Source: a virus. Taken from it: a stretch of DNA of 33,722 nucleotides. Each line of letters opens with the position of its first letter. Position 1 is the stretch's first letter. Below, one piece after another: positions 1-7,065 of the stretch. The notes below the pieces were generated by a model. The model did no database searches, was not told the origin of the DNA, and saw nothing but the letters and a program-made list of their open reading frames with translations. The DNA is taken from positions 1-33,722 of the IMG/VR virus record IMGVR_UViG_3300042987_002388, one strand, 5' to 3'. The position numbers and the translations under genes are program-made.

Positions 1-108
1 CCCTTTGCTGTTTTTCTCGTCCCAGTAAATGCGTTGAGTAATAGAGTCCGCTGCAACGTGTGCAGCGACCTCTCGGCGGAGCTTGTCAGTGTTTTTGGTG
101 AGTGTCAT
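1..108 (-). CDS. hypothetical protein, 3' part cut by window edge
   Basis: The leftward frame opens with ATG at 106-108 and stays open to the window edge, giving 36 residues beginning MTLTKNTDKLRREVAAHVAA and ending WDEKNSKG. The start overlaps the stop of the next gene upstream (ATGA), the normal junction in this operon-like block, which supports the start. The visible part is a charged helix followed by an aromatic/charged turn. No domain can be assigned from this fragment. Confidence 0.6.
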   Translation of the reverse strand, partial: MTLTKNTDKLRREVAAHVAADSITQRIYWDEKNSKG

Positions 109-299
109 TGCGCACCCTCCAGCTCGTCGGCGATGGCGTACAGCGCCCAGTGAGTTGCACCTTCGGCGCATTGATCCGCAGCAGCACGCAGAACGGCAGC
201 AGTACAGAGATAATCTCTTTCAAGCGGGCCATCTAGCCAGCCGCAGTTATTCATGTAGGCATCCAGCACCGCCTGCGCGGTGGGGGAGAGGTCAGCCAT
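105..299 (-). CDS. small cyanophage-type protein (LSPTAQAVLDA family)
   Basis: A 64-residue protein with the pattern LSPTAQAVLDA near the N-terminus, AAVLRAAADQ in the middle and a helical end AIADELEG. I recall this layout from many short proteins of Synechococcus phages and cyanobacteria; their function is unknown. The protein is predicted soluble and helical. The stop overlaps the next start (ATGA). The leader before the ATG is A/C-rich (CACCACCTTATTAACTACAA) with no Shine-Dalgarno motif. The family call is from recall, not a search. Confidence 0.75.
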   Translation of the reverse strand: MADLSPTAQAVLDAYMNNCGWLDGPLERDYLCTAAVLRAAADQCAEGATHWALYAIADELEGAQ

Positions 300-370
300 T
301 GTTTGTAGTTAATAAGGTGGTGAATTGCTATTAAAAAAAGAGACGACCTCTATTTTCTGATTCCCATTCT

Positions 371-1033
371 TCATCCCAAGACTGAGGAGGTTGTTTCTTC
401 TGTTCGGAAGGCAGCTTCTCCGATGATGGGAAATTCTTCACAGAAAATTTCTTTGATTCTTTCTGCGATGATTCGGTGTTCCAACTGGGTTCCATTGTCA
501 CAACGTAACTTGAGGTAGTGAATCCAAGAACGGAGTGTTCCGTTCATATACATCCTAGTAGGCGTAGCGAGAGGAAGAATGTTCCTGGCGCACTCTTTAG
601 CAACACCATTACTTACCATCTCACGGTACAGATGTTCTGAATCTTCAAACAGTTGACTGATACGACGGTAATAACTACTAATCAAATCTGGATCAAGATC
701 ATCAATAGAGTTTTGTCTGTTCCTGGTATCTTGCCTACGCAGATGTGGAATGACTGATGACCCAAGTTCCGAAACGTCAGCATAACGAGTGCTGAATTCC
801 TGGAAGCTAAACGACCGATGTCGAATAATCTGTGCAGAAATAGAACGTGTTGTGCTGATTTCAACACACATGTTAGCCATTTCGTATGGGCTCCAGTGTT
901 GATTGTTAATCAAGTAACGAAGCAACCTTGGAGCAGTGTCCATGTTTGATTGATTCTTTGGTGCTGAGACACGTGCCATGTGTACAACCATGTTCTCAGC
1001 GTTAGGTGTTACCCAAAGTAAAGATGCAGTCAT
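371..1033 (-). CDS. thyX: flavin-dependent thymidylate synthase ThyX
   Basis: ThyX makes dTMP from dUMP using methylene-tetrahydrofolate, FAD and NADPH, and supports phage DNA synthesis. The diagnostic ThyX motif RHR-x7-S is present as RHRSFSFQEFS (Arg71 to Ser81 counted from the chosen start), followed by TRYADV. The C-terminal half has RSWIHYLKLR and EHRIIAERIKEI, matching the substrate-binding end of the family. Length (220 aa) is normal. I chose ATG at 1031-1033, one base after the stop of the upstream gene; an in-frame TTG six codons earlier overlaps that gene and is less likely. No substitution of the motif residues is seen. Confidence 0.96.
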   Translation of the reverse strand: MTASLLWVTPNAENMVVHMARVSAPKNQSNMDTAPRLLRYLINNQHWSPYEMANMCVEISTTRSISAQIIRHRSFSFQEFSTRYADVSELGSSVIPHLRRQDTRNRQNSIDDLDPDLISSYYRRISQLFEDSEHLYREMVSNGVAKECARNILPLATPTRMYMNGTLRSWIHYLKLRCDNGTQLEHRIIAERIKEIFCEEFPIIGEAAFRTEETTSSVLG

Positions 1034-1034
1034 G

Positions 1035-1334
1035 TCATTCACCAGGAACAATAACTTGAGAAGTTAGTTTGTTGAGTTCAGTAATAGGACAAATCCTATT
1101 TCGCGCATGCGTCATTGGTGATTTGAGATGATCCCACTGAACAATCAAAAGCTTAATGCGAGAACCACGGCTATTCACCTTGGTGTCATAACCAATTACA
1201 GTACCGTAACGTTGCGAATGATTCTTAATAGCAATAGCTTTTGCTTGTTTGCTGCCAGCAAAAATGCCATGAAGCTTGGGGCGCTCGGCGACACGATCAC
1301 CTATTTTAAAAATGTACTGACGATCAGTTGTCAT
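1035..1334 (-). CDS. conserved phage protein, GDRVAERPKLHGIF type
   Basis: A 99-residue basic protein. The N-terminus FKIGDRVAERPKLHGIFAG, then SQRYGTVIGYDTK and LLIVQWDHLKSP, read like a small beta-barrel (SH3/KOW-like) with alternating hydrophobic strands. I recall homologous strings in cyanophage and uncultured marine phage proteins of unknown function. It starts inside the stop of the zinc-ribbon gene (ATGA) and ends one base before thyX, so the three genes are probably translated from one message. Function is not known; nucleic-acid binding would be a guess. Confidence 0.8.
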   Translation of the reverse strand: MTTDRQYIFKIGDRVAERPKLHGIFAGSKQAKAIAIKNHSQRYGTVIGYDTKVNSRGSRIKLLIVQWDHLKSPMTHARNRICPITELNKLTSQVIVPGE

Positions 1335-1678
1335 AAGACATGACTCCAGGATTTGCGATTGACAATGCGTGAGGTGTAACTAGAACTAATACCGTATTTA
1401 GATGCGATTGCTTGCAGAGTATGACCTTCTGCACGCAACAAACGAATCATGCGAATGTCTTCGTCTTTAAATACAGCAGATGGATGATCTTGACCACGAA
1501 CAATAATGCCAGGTTTTTGGATACCTTTAGCAGGACCTGGTTTTTGATTTTCATAATGTTCAATGGTTCGATACTTTAAATTGCAATCAAGACATCGACA
1601 ATACCTCTTGGTGAATTTAGGGAAATGATCGGTGCAAATGACACGTGTGTTTTTGCTATTGCAATAACGACACCTCAT
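1331..1678 (-). CDS. zinc-ribbon plus HTH DNA-binding protein
   Basis: A 115-residue protein with two modules. Residues 1-35 carry CRYC and CRCLDC with a basic linker, a four-cysteine zinc ribbon resembling the NrdR N-terminal type. Residues 70-115 hold a helix-turn-helix: DEDIRMIRLLRAEGHTLQA, then ASKYGISSSYTSRIVNRKSW and SHV. This helix pair with a terminal W-x-HV is typical of the DNA-binding tail of phage HNH homing endonucleases, but no HNH core is present. It is probably a stand-alone regulator or recruitment factor. The gene overlaps both neighbours by 4 bases (ATGA). Confidence 0.82.
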   Translation of the reverse strand: MRCRYCNSKNTRVICTDHFPKFTKRYCRCLDCNLKYRTIEHYENQKPGPAKGIQKPGIIVRGQDHPSAVFKDEDIRMIRLLRAEGHTLQAIASKYGISSSYTSRIVNRKSWSHVL

Positions 1679-1986
1679 ACTGGTTTTTGAAAACGTTGAA
1701 GATCAAGTGAATCCAATAGGTTAACTGTATATTCAATACCAAGTATCTTGATTGAATCAGTAATTAACTCTGTGCGATAATTCTCCTTTGTGTAATAATC
1801 AGTCAGAATTTCTTCTGCTCTATCAAATCCACAAGGATCATTGGTTAGACGTTCAAGAACAGCACATGGCATGTTATCAACAATGTTATTGATGATACAA
1901 GTCTTAACTGCATCCCAGGTCCAATCAGGAATGTGTGAGACAATTTGATCAACAAGATCAGAGTCAACTACTGAAGCATCAGACAT
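1675..1986 (-). CDS. hypothetical acidic protein
   Basis: A 103-residue acidic, predicted mostly helical protein beginning MSDASVVDSDLVDQIVSHIP. No motif is recognised. It opens a run of overlapping genes (this gene, the zinc-ribbon/HTH gene, the 99-aa gene, thyX) that share ATGA or 1-nt junctions. A short stem-loop (1995-2011) sits just upstream of its start, and there is no Shine-Dalgarno motif in the leader. Confidence 0.7.
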   Translation of the reverse strand: MSDASVVDSDLVDQIVSHIPDWTWDAVKTCIINNIVDNMPCAVLERLTNDPCGFDRAEEILTDYYTKENYRTELITDSIKILGIEYTVNLLDSLDLQRFQKPV

Positions 1987-1994
1987 GATATAGA

Positions 1995-2011
1995 CCCTGG
2001 TAAAACCAGGG
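1995..2011 (-). other. stem-loop just upstream of a start codon
   Basis: CCCTGG, a 5-nt loop, then CCAGGG form a perfect 6-bp stem between the 2031-2393 gene and the start at 1986. On the leftward transcript it ends 8 nt before the ATG and has no U-tract, so it is a weak terminator candidate and may rather act on translation or RNA processing. Confidence 0.5.
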
Positions 2012-2030
2012 CCATTGATGACGTACTATA

Positions 2031-2393
2031 TTAAGCAGGCTGGGCTTCAGTGTCTACGGTTGGATCAAGAGCGCCTGATTTGCGCAGCTTATCAATCATG
2101 TCGCACATAATGGTTGCATGCTGATGGGTCTGCTCCATGAAGTGCCTGGCACGTTCAGCAGACATGGTATGGACAGAGCCGTTGGGTGCGACATAACGCC
2201 AGCTGCCATCAGGCTGAGGCTCCCCCTGGAGGGCAAGCCGCTCAGAGTTATGGACGTACCTGAACTCGATGTTGTGGTAGTCCTGAAGGTTGTCGGTACC
2301 AGTCCATGTAGCGCCTACGTTATAACGATTCTCATCGTCAGCGTAAGCATGGAACTGAGGAATGATGTGCTTGAGAGCAGCAAAGATTGACAT
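2031..2393 (-). CDS. hypothetical protein
   Basis: A 120-residue soluble protein beginning MSIFAALKHIIPQFHAYADD. The middle (FRYVHNSERLALQGEPQPDG, then SWRYVAPNG) reads like a beta-rich segment; the C-terminal third (MSAERARHFMEQTHQHATIM) is a helix. No family is recognised. The leader (AACACACTTAACTTCAATCTC before ATG) is rich in A and C and has no Shine-Dalgarno motif. The tRNA-Leu lies immediately upstream on the same strand, so both may share a transcript. Confidence 0.7.
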   Translation of the reverse strand: MSIFAALKHIIPQFHAYADDENRYNVGATWTGTDNLQDYHNIEFRYVHNSERLALQGEPQPDGSWRYVAPNGSVHTMSAERARHFMEQTHQHATIMCDMIDKLRKSGALDPTVDTEAQPA

Positions 2394-2413
2394 GAGATTG
2401 AAGTTAAGTGTGT

Positions 2414-2499
2414 TGGTAGGGACAGAGAGACTTGAACTCTCACAGCCAATGGCCTACGGATTTTAAGTCCGGTGCGTCTACCTATTCCGCCATGTCCCC
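2414..2499 (-). tRNA. tRNA-Leu (anticodon UAA)
   Basis: 86 nt including an encoded CCA end. Acceptor arms GGGGACA and TGTCCCT pair with one G-T at the first position; the discriminator is A. The anticodon loop is CTTAAAA with anticodon TAA (plus-strand bases 2463-2465), the T-arm loop is GTTCAAGTC, and there is a long variable arm as expected for tRNA-Leu. It reads UUA (and UUG by wobble). TTA codons are common in the AT-richer virion genes here, so the tRNA plausibly offsets a low UUA-decoding capacity in the host (inference). Confidence 0.97.
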
Positions 2500-2516
2500 A
2501 TGAGTCACATCTTAAC

Positions 2517-3491
2517 TCATAAACCAAGATACGATCTGATCTGTTGTTGTAAAAATTGAGATCCCGTTGGAAGATTCTCTTTAACTTTTTGAATGCCGGC
2601 TGCTTGCGCTGCGCCTGTTAAGAAGTTCATTGCAATAGGTTCATCATGATACATTTGTACACGGCGAACACTGGTTGGATCGACAACTGCTTTTGTACCA
2701 CGAATTTCTGCAATAGGTTGCGCAACCCAATCAACTCTTCCAACTTTTGGATTAATTCGAACATTAAAACGTTCGGTATCATTGACAGGGATGTTGCCTT
2801 CATACTTAAGTACATCAGGGCGTTGCTGAGAAATAATGCGATAGTCAGGATCAACATCAAGTAATTCAAATGATGGATTGTATTCAGTTGGTGATTGTCT
2901 TGTAGTCAAATCAAAAGCACGATAACCCCCTGGAGATTGATAAAGCCTGAGTGTTGATTGTGGATTTTGTGATAGATAATTTTGAATGCGATCCTCAACG
3001 TCACCTAAGTGACGTATTGTTGCATTGCGTTCAGCATGATAAGGACCAGCAACATCCCAATCCATCATTGGTGTATCTTTAAATCCTACAAACTCTTGGA
3101 TTACACCTGGAGAAGATGGAGTGGGACGTGCTTGATTAGATGGAATTTTATGTTGGCGTTTGTAATAAACACCTGGCTCCAACACATAATGTGTCGTTGG
3201 GTATTTAAGTGTTTCAGAAAGATTAGATGTAATGCCAATGGATCCAAAGATCTTGTCTAGTTCATAGGCACCGGAATCAATTTGTTGTTGCAATGCTCTT
3301 TGAGCAAATTGCTGTGATTTATGTAGAGCCTGAGTTAAGTCACCATTGTTTTGACGACTAACAATTGTTTCAGGATCAATTACAAAACGTTGTTTTGACT
3401 ATGCAAACAGCTCATCAAACAACTGTTGTTTTGTTACATTAGAGGGACCTGGATTAACAATCCTGCCTATACTTTTTAAAACGCCGTTCAT
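2517..3491 (-). CDS. amber-interrupted gene, unknown function (30 codons + TAG + 293 codons)
   Basis: The leftward frame starts at ATG 3489-3491 (MNGVLKSIGRIVNPG...), meets TAG at 3399-3401 after 30 codons, then stays open in the same frame for 293 more residues to a TGA at 2517-2519. The stretch right after the TAG (SKQRFVIDPETIVSRQNNGD) reads as normal protein, and no ATG follows for over 100 residues, so translation after the amber would need readthrough or a non-AUG start (TTG at 3291-3293). The body has a segment LYQSPGGYRAFDL, then ERFNVRINPKVGRVDWVAQP, with only a faint resemblance to primase-like domains that I do not trust. It could be a decayed gene, a readthrough gene or a sequencing error. 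Confidence 0.6.
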
Positions 3492-3500
3492 ATCTATTTA

Positions 3501-3641
3501 ATGCTTTGTGTTTCAAATGCAGGCAGCGATTGTACTCATCTTGTTTTTGCTGGTAAGCAAACTGCCAACAAAGTTTTTCTAAAACCTGGAACAAAAGATA
3601 TGATTGTTCCAAAAGATCTTTTGTCATTCTACTTCAATTGA
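3501..3641 (+). CDS. possible small protein in a divergent gap
   Basis: A rightward 46-codon frame fills the only gap on the leftward strand between 3491 and 3624. It begins MLCVSNAGSDCTHLVFAGKQ and continues with NKVFLKPGTKDMIVPKDLLS, a plausible beta-rich protein. Its ATG is only 9 bases from the divergent start at 3491, and its end overlaps the 3' end of the 3624-3833 gene by 18 bases. The cramped promoter space and lack of a Shine-Dalgarno motif keep confidence low. Confidence 0.4.
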   Translation: MLCVSNAGSDCTHLVFAGKQTANKVFLKPGTKDMIVPKDLLSFYFN

Positions 3642-3833
3642 ATTAATTTCTACTGACGTTGAACGCCAAGTGTGATCTTGTGGCAACGGCTCAGTGCCGT
3701 AATCCCACGTATCATAGTCGTCTTCGTTACGTGGGTCATCGATCAATACATATTGTGGTGAATTGTAATGGATGTACTCACCAATGTTTGCCATGGCCAT
3801 GGCGAGGAGTTGGTCGTCAGTGTAATCAGACAT
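3624..3833 (-). CDS. hypothetical acidic protein
   Basis: A 69-residue very acidic protein beginning MSDYTDDQLLAMAMANIGEY, with a helical N-terminus and a middle rich in Asp, Tyr and Pro. No motif is recognised. It follows the PcfJ-like gene; a strong 13-bp stem-loop lies between the two and ends 6 nt before this start codon. Confidence 0.7.
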   Translation of the reverse strand: MSDYTDDQLLAMAMANIGEYIHYNSPQYVLIDDPRNEDDYDTWDYGTEPLPQDHTWRSTSVEINSIEVE

Positions 3834-3839
3834 GAGTAA

Positions 3840-3874
3840 AGGACCTGTCTTAACACAAGACTAAGACAGGTCCT
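3840..3874 (-). terminator. strong 13-bp stem-loop between genes
   Basis: AGGACCTGTCTTA and TAAGACAGGTCCT pair perfectly around a 9-nt loop. On the leftward transcript the stem lies after the stop of the PcfJ-like gene and is followed by TTTACTC and the next ATG. The U-tract is short, so this is either a weak terminator or a stem that separates and controls the downstream gene. Confidence 0.6.
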
Positions 3875-3881
3875 ATTGTGT

Positions 3882-5642
3882 TTAACGTTCTGATTTTAGC
3901 TGCTCATCGCGAATGCGCAATGCTTGAGCAAATGCTTGTGTGTATTCTTCACGTTCTTGACTATTAAGGTTGGCATTGCCGTACTTAACAATCTGCTGAA
4001 CGGACATTACACCATGATTGACAAGAGTCTGAATGGTGAATGTAGGTTTGCCATCAAGCATGGCAAGTACAATGAAGTGATTCTTTTTGCGTACGCCTTC
4101 TGCATAGTGTTGAGCATTGCCAACACAATTACGTACAGCCTGGCCCCATTGACCAAGTTGATGTGTATCAATGGGCTGGAAGAATGACCAGTTCTTTTTG
4201 TTATGTGAAACCTTAATGGGTTGAGGAAATAGATCTTGAGGTAGAGAGTGATTTGGATTCTGAATCTTCCAGTTCTCAGCTTGCACATGATCATGGAATT
4301 CCTCAATGCGCCAACGCTTGGGTGGATCAATAGTTTTACCGTGTTCATAGATACGAGCAAGCATAGAGAAAGTATCATCTAGTGCGTTAAAACGGAAGCG
4401 ATGAACATCAATGGCATCATCCCAAGTCCATCTGTGACGGTCAGGACTATTAGTAATTTCGTCCATAGATTCTTTGTAGTATTTACTAAGAATCTGGAAG
4501 AAAGAAGCAACAGGCATATGTTCACGCAACCACAGACGTGCTGGTTCTATGCTGGGATAATGAATTGATCGGATAGAAATCAAAGCATCAAGGTTGTTTT
4601 GATAATAATCAATAGGTGCATCAGGCCAGATGTTAGAGATGACGGAAAGCATGTCAACAAGATGGAAGATACGTCTGATTGAAGCTGATACTTTTCTACG
4701 AAGAGTATTTGTCGGGTCATTAAAGACTTGATTTGTAATATCGCATTGAGACTGAATCCACTTACGAAAGAATGGCTTGTTGAGAATGTTATTAACTCTT
4801 GAAGAAACATTCAAGCTAATACCTGTATAGATATCAATACTTCTATCAGCACAGACTTCAGCAAGCAGCAGGAATGTATTGGCATTCAGTTGCCATGTAT
4901 CTTCAGTCATGTTGTATTTCTCTAGGCAAAACTCAAAGTAACGTTCTTTGAATGGCTTACTAATAAGATTAAATAGAATTTGATAAAGGCTATTACCTTC
5001 CCGAATTCGCGCAAAGATGTTGGTGGCATCTGCCCAAACAGGAATTGAATTGCGTAATGAATTCTCAAAACGACGAACAGCATCTCCCATTCGCATACCT
5101 TTTTGGCCCCAGGCATTACATATAAACCAATGACGAGTATCATCACCTTGCATGATGTCTTGCTTGGTGACGTACCTAGTTTTAATCATGTAATTACTAC
5201 GACCAACTGTTTTAGATTCAAAGGTAGTATCACGTGCGACATTATGAGGAAGCTTATTACGCGTTGATGCAATATCTTTATAGCAATATGTAAGGCCATA
5301 GATATACTCAGATGCTTTATCTTTAGGTGGCAGCCAGGCAGCTACCCACAATCCTTCCCAGTGATAGATCACTGCATGGGTAATATATTCCACATTGGGA
5401 ATAGTACCAACAGGATTGCGGAACTCATGGAAGCGTTCAGCTGCTCTGCCTCTATTGATCTCATCAATAGCATTTTCGTACAATGAAGAACGTACGATCT
5501 CTTCGGGTATCAAGACAGGTGGCAAGCCAATAGGATACTTGACCTTAGTTGATTTAGGTTTTTGTTCTCGTGCCAGCTTCTTGAGAGATGGGTCGTAAGC
5601 AATGAGCTGAGTCTGAAGATCAGAGGGAAGTTGGAATTGCAT
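3882..5642 (-). CDS. PcfJ-like protein
   Basis: A 586-residue protein, the largest leftward gene. Its C-terminal ~100 residues match the PcfJ-like pattern: FFQPIDTHQLGQWGQAVRNC (ends near residue 506), then VGNAQHYAEGV, an FIVLAMLDGKPTFTIQ strand pair and a KYGNANLNSQEREEY tail. PcfJ proteins were first noted in enterococcal conjugative plasmids and also occur in phages; their molecular role is not settled. The N-terminal 480 residues are mixed alpha/beta with many Trp and Arg and no motif I know. The leader has no Shine-Dalgarno motif (CTCAATTCAACTGCAACC). The family call is from motif recall. Confidence 0.78.
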   Translation of the reverse strand: MQFQLPSDLQTQLIAYDPSLKKLAREQKPKSTKVKYPIGLPPVLIPEEIVRSSLYENAIDEINRGRAAERFHEFRNPVGTIPNVEYITHAVIYHWEGLWVAAWLPPKDKASEYIYGLTYCYKDIASTRNKLPHNVARDTTFESKTVGRSNYMIKTRYVTKQDIMQGDDTRHWFICNAWGQKGMRMGDAVRRFENSLRNSIPVWADATNIFARIREGNSLYQILFNLISKPFKERYFEFCLEKYNMTEDTWQLNANTFLLLAEVCADRSIDIYTGISLNVSSRVNNILNKPFFRKWIQSQCDITNQVFNDPTNTLRRKVSASIRRIFHLVDMLSVISNIWPDAPIDYYQNNLDALISIRSIHYPSIEPARLWLREHMPVASFFQILSKYYKESMDEITNSPDRHRWTWDDAIDVHRFRFNALDDTFSMLARIYEHGKTIDPPKRWRIEEFHDHVQAENWKIQNPNHSLPQDLFPQPIKVSHNKKNWSFFQPIDTHQLGQWGQAVRNCVGNAQHYAEGVRKKNHFIVLAMLDGKPTFTIQTLVNHGVMSVQQIVKYGNANLNSQEREEYTQAFAQALRIRDEQLKSER

Positions 5643-5680
5643 GACGAGGTTGCAGTTGAATTGAGTTTAGTGGACAGTTT

Positions 5681-5717
5681 AACGTCATGTCCAGGACGTT
5701 TAGATTTTGTTAATCTA
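5681..5717 (-). other. two adjacent stem-loops after a stop codon
   Basis: On the leftward transcript the stop of the 5710-5961 gene lies inside a TAGATT/AATCTA hairpin (5701-5717). It is followed by a second hairpin AACGTC/GACGTT (5681-5700) before the leader of the PcfJ-like gene. Neither has a U-tract. The two-hairpin arrangement echoes the spacers at 11-12.4 kb. Confidence 0.45.
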
Positions 5718-5961
5718 AATCTGATGTGTCAACGGGTTGCCAGTCAAGATCCCTTGAATCAAGATAGCTACAGAAGCCATCTTCATCCACAGGGATTGAT
5801 TCATCACCAATGAAGAAAGACGCTGTGCAAAGTGCAGGAGCATATTCAGCGGGGTGTGAATAGCTACCCCGGTAAATGCAGCGCATCTGGTCAACAATTG
5901 CTTCAACTGTGACATGATCTTCTTCGATAGTAGTTTGTTCGATCGCAAGAACTTTAGTCAT
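5710..5961 (-). CDS. hypothetical protein
   Basis: An 83-residue acidic protein beginning MTKVLAIEQTTIEEDHVTVE with a Cys pair (RCIY and LCTASFF) and an acidic end. The start overlaps the upstream stop by one base (TGATG), which supports it. A second open frame in the same place (5715-5948) is a shadow. No family is recognised. Confidence 0.7.
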   Translation of the reverse strand: MTKVLAIEQTTIEEDHVTVEAIVDQMRCIYRGSYSHPAEYAPALCTASFFIGDESIPVDEDGFCSYLDSRDLDWQPVDTSDLD

Positions 5962-6149
5962 CAGTACCTTTCAATGTACTTAATAGTGGGAGTAATGACA
6001 CAGCGATAGCTATGCCACATGCGTGCCGTTTGATACTCTCTCATGAAGCGTTGTTCATCAGAGGCTGCGTACTGTTTTGCTCTAAGTACAGCAGAGTTAC
6101 ACAAAGCAACTCGATCAAAGAAAGTCAGCTCGTCAATGATTGCACTCAT
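5961..6149 (-). CDS. hypothetical small protein
   Basis: A 62-residue protein. I start it at ATG 6147-6149 (MSAIIDELTFFDRVALCNSA). The frame extends further upstream but there it reads as unconvincing sequence and covers a leader with a stem-loop. The leader ATCTCAACTCAACACC has the C/A-rich character of other leaders here and lacks a Shine-Dalgarno motif. Predicted soluble helical protein of unknown function. Confidence 0.65.
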   Translation of the reverse strand: MSAIIDELTFFDRVALCNSAVLRAKQYAASDEQRFMREYQTARMWHSYRCVITPTIKYIERY

Positions 6150-6207
6150 GGTGTTGAGTTGAGATGGAACGCTGGGACTTACACAACAGATGTTGATGCC
6201 CAGTAGA

Positions 6208-6405
6208 TCAGAACAGTTTAATGTTCTGCTTACTGATGCCAGTACCAGGGATACTGATAGATCCTCTAACACCAGAGGAACGAGCGTTAAGCGTTAGCTG
6301 GAACGGGCCGAGTTTAAATGATTTGCTATAAGATCTAATACCACGTTCAGTGATATTAATCCCAGCAATTGTCCTGTCAAAGTTGATAGGTGATTTGTCA
6401 GTCAT
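6208..6405 (-). CDS. DUF4236-like protein
   Basis: A 65-residue protein starting MTDKSPINFDRT. The C-terminal 40 residues carry SYSKSFKLGPFQLTLNARSS, then GVRGSISIPGTGIS. This is the layout of the DUF4236 N-terminal repeat (K-S-x-KLGP-x-L-N-x-S-x-SG...G-x-P-GTG-x-S), a short beta-rich unit of unknown function found in bacteria and phages. The start lies 8 bases inside the end of the upstream gene. The call rests on motif recall. Confidence 0.65.
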   Translation of the reverse strand: MTDKSPINFDRTIAGINITERGIRSYSKSFKLGPFQLTLNARSSGVRGSISIPGTGISKQNIKLF

Positions 6406-6583
6406 TAGCTTCTTGAATTGAGATGATTTCGTAATGACCATTAGCAATCAATAGATTTGCAACCGCAATAGCTAATTGCATTGACTCATGGTTTTGAATG
6501 CGCAAGGTATCAGGCATTCGTTTATCGAAGTACCTGATTTCAAATAGCCTGTCTTCTTGTAGTGTCGAGTGTTTTTCAGCCAT
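6398..6583 (-). CDS. hypothetical small protein
   Basis: A 61-residue protein beginning MAEKHSTLQEDRLFEIRYFD and ending in a helix-strand unit (LAIAVANLLIANGHYEIISI). I start it at ATG 6581-6583, which overlaps the end of the upstream gene by 8 bases, rather than at the upstream alternative that would overlap far more. Function is unknown. Confidence 0.68.
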   Translation of the reverse strand: MAEKHSTLQEDRLFEIRYFDKRMPDTLRIQNHESMQLAIAVANLLIANGHYEIISIQEAND

Positions 6584-6749
6584 TGAAACTCTCCAGCTCG
6601 GTGGCGATGGCAAGGAGGTATGCGCGTGTGTCAGCGCGTTGCCTGTAAGTGTCTGACGCCCACAATGGATCCTTGCCTGTAGCCAACGCCAGTTTGCGCC
6701 AGGCATTGGATAGCCACTGCGGTGGGGTGATCGGGTGATCTTCAGTCAT
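6576..6749 (-). CDS. small cyanophage-type protein (ITPPQWL family)
   Basis: A 57-residue protein beginning MTEDHPITPPQWLSNAWRKL and ending TRAYLLAIATELE. The N-terminal ITPP-x-L string is one I associate with short proteins of Synechococcus and its phages. ATG 6747-6749 lies inside the end of the upstream gene (ATGACTGA overlap), the local junction style. Function is unknown. Confidence 0.72.
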   Translation of the reverse strand: MTEDHPITPPQWLSNAWRKLALATGKDPLWASDTYRQRADTRAYLLAIATELESFNG

Positions 6750-7065
6750 AGTCGTTGAATGCCTCAGCAATTACAAATTTGAGATGAAAATACTCTTCCT
6801 CTTTGTCTGTTGCTGGATGGTAACTAGCCTGGAACCCACCACTACCAATTGATCCGTAGTCGCCAACTTCTTTTGCGACTTTAACTGCTTCACGCATTAA
6901 GCGTGCAGCAGCTGCTTTTAATCTTGGTATGGATGGAAGTTCCAGCCCCTTCCCTGCGGTTGTTTGCCAGCACCAGTCAAGAGCCGTCATTGCAGCATGG
7001 ACTTTAATAAAGTCGAATGCTTCAATAACTTCCATGATTAGTTCTTCCTGAGCATTAGTTGTCAT
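6742..7065 (-). CDS. conserved phage protein (EAFDF...MTALDW type)
   Basis: A 107-residue protein. The order EAFDFIKVHAAMTALDWCW, then IPRLKAAAARLMREAV, GSGGFQASYHP and a closing LKFVIAEAF strand matches a conserved phage protein I recall from several host groups; its function is unknown. Mixed alpha/beta, soluble. The start overlaps the end of the upstream small gene by 11 bases. Confidence 0.78.
   Translation of the reverse strand: MTTNAQEELIMEVIEAFDFIKVHAAMTALDWCWQTTAGKGLELPSIPRLKAAAARLMREAVKVAKEVGDYGSIGSGGFQASYHPATDKEEEYFHLKFVIAEAFNDYD

Noticed and set aside
2414-2499. The tRNA next to the amber-interrupted gene as an amber suppressor
   Set aside because: The anticodon is UAA, which reads UUA/UUG codons, not CUA, which would be needed to read UAG; the tRNA looks like a normal tRNA-Leu.
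2517-3293. AEP-type primase identity for the amber-interrupted gene
   Set aside because: The SPGGYRAFDL segment is only superficially like primase strands; the catalytic DxD and His patterns were not found.
5715-5948. Second leftward frame inside the 5710-5961 gene
   Set aside because: The other frame has the TGATG junction with the upstream gene and more protein-like composition; this one has no such context.
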